DNA from: Pseudomonadota bacterium
Lineage (GTDB): Bacteria > Pseudomonadota > Gammaproteobacteria > Burkholderiales > Sulfuriferulaceae
Reading direction: 5' to 3'
Assembly (NCBI GenBank): GCA_021790625.1
Contig: JAJYGL010000192.1
Span: 1 to 7,104 of the forward strand
DNA: 7,104 bases
Part shown: positions 6,634 through 7,104 of the stretch, in pieces
Numbering within the stretch: position 1 is the first letter of the stretch
How the letters are laid out: the number at the start of each line of letters is the position of its first letter
Position numbers and translations under genes: made by a program
The notes under the pieces: generated by a model
The model's database searches: none
Told to the model about the DNA's origin: nothing
What the model saw: the letters and a program-made list of their open reading frames with translations, nothing else

Positions 6634-6648
6634 TGATGTGACACATCA
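6634..6648. promoter_or_regulatory. Perfect 15-bp palindrome TGATGTGACACATCA, candidate operator
   Basis: Seven-base arms (TGATGTG and CACATCA) surround a central A, the same layout as the palindrome 39 bp upstream. It is flanked by the direct repeat CCCGATTT at 6620-6627 and 6650-6657. It sits where the -35 region would be for a possible -10 box GATAAT at 6667-6672, so a bound protein could activate or block the following gene. Confidence 0.45.
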
Positions 6649-6666
6649 ACCCGATTTTTGTGCCAT

Positions 6667-6672
6667 GATAAT
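6667..6672 (+). promoter_or_regulatory. Possible -10 box for the small basic exported protein
   Basis: GATAAT matches five of six bases of TATAAT and would start transcription near 6679, about 24 bases before ATG 6703. No recognisable -35 box lies at the right distance. The palindrome there hints at an activator-dependent promoter. Confidence 0.3.
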
Positions 6673-6702
6673 GGGGTCGTTGCTTCCGCCCGGTTATTTT
6701 GC

Positions 6703-6963
6703 ATGTACACGAAACTGGCCATTTTGAGTCTGCTGTTTTCTGCTACGCTGTGGACGCCATTCGCTCGCGCAAATAACAGGTTGCGCCCGGGCATACAACG
6801 CGTATCACACACCATGCCTGCCAACCGCGGAAGATTCGCCAATTCCAACCCCCGGATTGCACCGATGAAACACGCTGACAGTCAGGCGTTTTCTGCCCCG
6901 CGCAACAACCCAGGATACGGTTACGGGTTCGAGCGCCGACAACAGCGCAGACTCCAGCAATAA
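6703..6963 (+). CDS. Small basic exported protein rich in Asn, Arg and Pro, function unknown
   Basis: I do not recognise this 86-residue protein. The ATG at 6703 begins a typical signal peptide (one Lys, then LAILSLLFSATLW, ending FARA), with cleavage probably after residue 23. The mature part is about 63 residues, has no cysteine and is strongly basic. It is rich in Asn, Arg and Pro, and ends in a GYGYGF turn followed by ERRQQRRLQQ. Low complexity suggests a flexible, perhaps nucleic-acid-, envelope- or polyanion-binding peptide; this is inference only. Longer versions of the frame (from 6658) add a polar stretch before the signal peptide and are less likely. The downstream neighbour is convergent, 50 bp away, with no obvious terminator between. 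The upstream gene is also a small exported protein, but the two share no clear similarity. Confidence 0.55.
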   Translation: MYTKLAILSLLFSATLWTPFARANNRLRPGIQRVSHTMPANRGRFANSNPRIAPMKHADSQAFSAPRNNPGYGYGFERRQQRRLQQ

Positions 6964-7013
6964 TGATTTAATCCGCAACCCGGCTTATGGAGGAATGAAT
7001 CATTGGTCTCGTT

Positions 7014-7104
7014 TCAACCAAAATAAGCCTGCAATACTTCTTCTGGTCGCCCGTCGGCACGAATCCGGCCATGCTCCAGCCACAACACCCGCGTGCAGAC
7101 ATCC
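7014..7104 (-). CDS. ABC transporter ATP-binding protein, C-terminal tail (partial)
   Basis: Only the last 29 codons are inside the window. They read DVCTRVLWLEHGRIRADGRP followed by EEVLQAYFG and a TGA at 7016-7014. The pattern of a Cys-(Asp/Thr)-Arg turn, then WLEHGRI, xxDG, and xEEVLxAY is the end of an ABC nucleotide-binding domain just after the switch histidine. It is close to ATPases that export polysaccharides (the Wzt/KpsT type). The catalytic motifs lie beyond the right edge, so the substrate cannot be named. The gene is transcribed leftward, toward the small exported protein gene. Confidence 0.75.
   Translation of the reverse strand, partial: DVCTRVLWLEHGRIRADGRPEEVLQAYFG

Overview
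The window is a piece of a proteobacterial chromosome. RecJ, a TorT-like binding protein, a Cache/HAMP/PAS sensor and an EAL-like/HDOD protein together fit a beta- or gammaproteobacterium. The RecJ wording looks beta-like to me, but I cannot name the organism from sequence alone. Coding density is high, base composition is fairly even, and there are no rRNA or tRNA genes, CRISPR arrays or intact insertion sequences.

The left 4.3 kb is a leftward (minus-strand) gene cluster. It begins with recJ (4328 to 2634). A torT-like periplasmic binding protein follows (2580 to 1414). A membrane sensor overlaps the torT stop by 4 bp (ATGA) and runs off the left edge after its HAMP domain, coiled coil and the first part of a PAS domain. 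The TorT-like protein and the sensor very probably form one sensory module, with binding protein and receptor made together. The torT reading frame is broken by an in-frame amber codon between its signal peptide and its ligand-binding body.

The divergent intergenic region (4329-4493) holds a 64-bp palindromic repeat next to recJ and a strong sigma70-type promoter (TTGAGT, 18 bp, TATAAT). This promoter drives the rightward gene 4494-5849, a protein with a degenerate EAL-like domain and an HDOD domain. Thirteen bases beyond its stop lies a 302-bp non-autonomous element (5862-6163). It has about 31-bp inverted ends and a CTAA target duplication, which looks IS5-like, and its interior folds into nested hairpins. 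The 64-bp palindrome has related ends.

The right part has two small rightward genes for exported proteins I do not recognise. One (6223-6558) carries three His-x-[Ile/Val]-x-His-Gly motifs; the other (6703-6963) is a basic Asn/Arg/Pro-rich peptide. The 144 bp between them contains two perfect 15-bp palindromes 39 bp apart, the second flanked by an 8-bp direct repeat. At the right edge is the C-terminal tail of a minus-strand ABC transporter ATPase.

The points most worth a second look are the amber codon in torT, the structured mini-element and the twin palindromes. I see no clear sign of a complete undescribed system.
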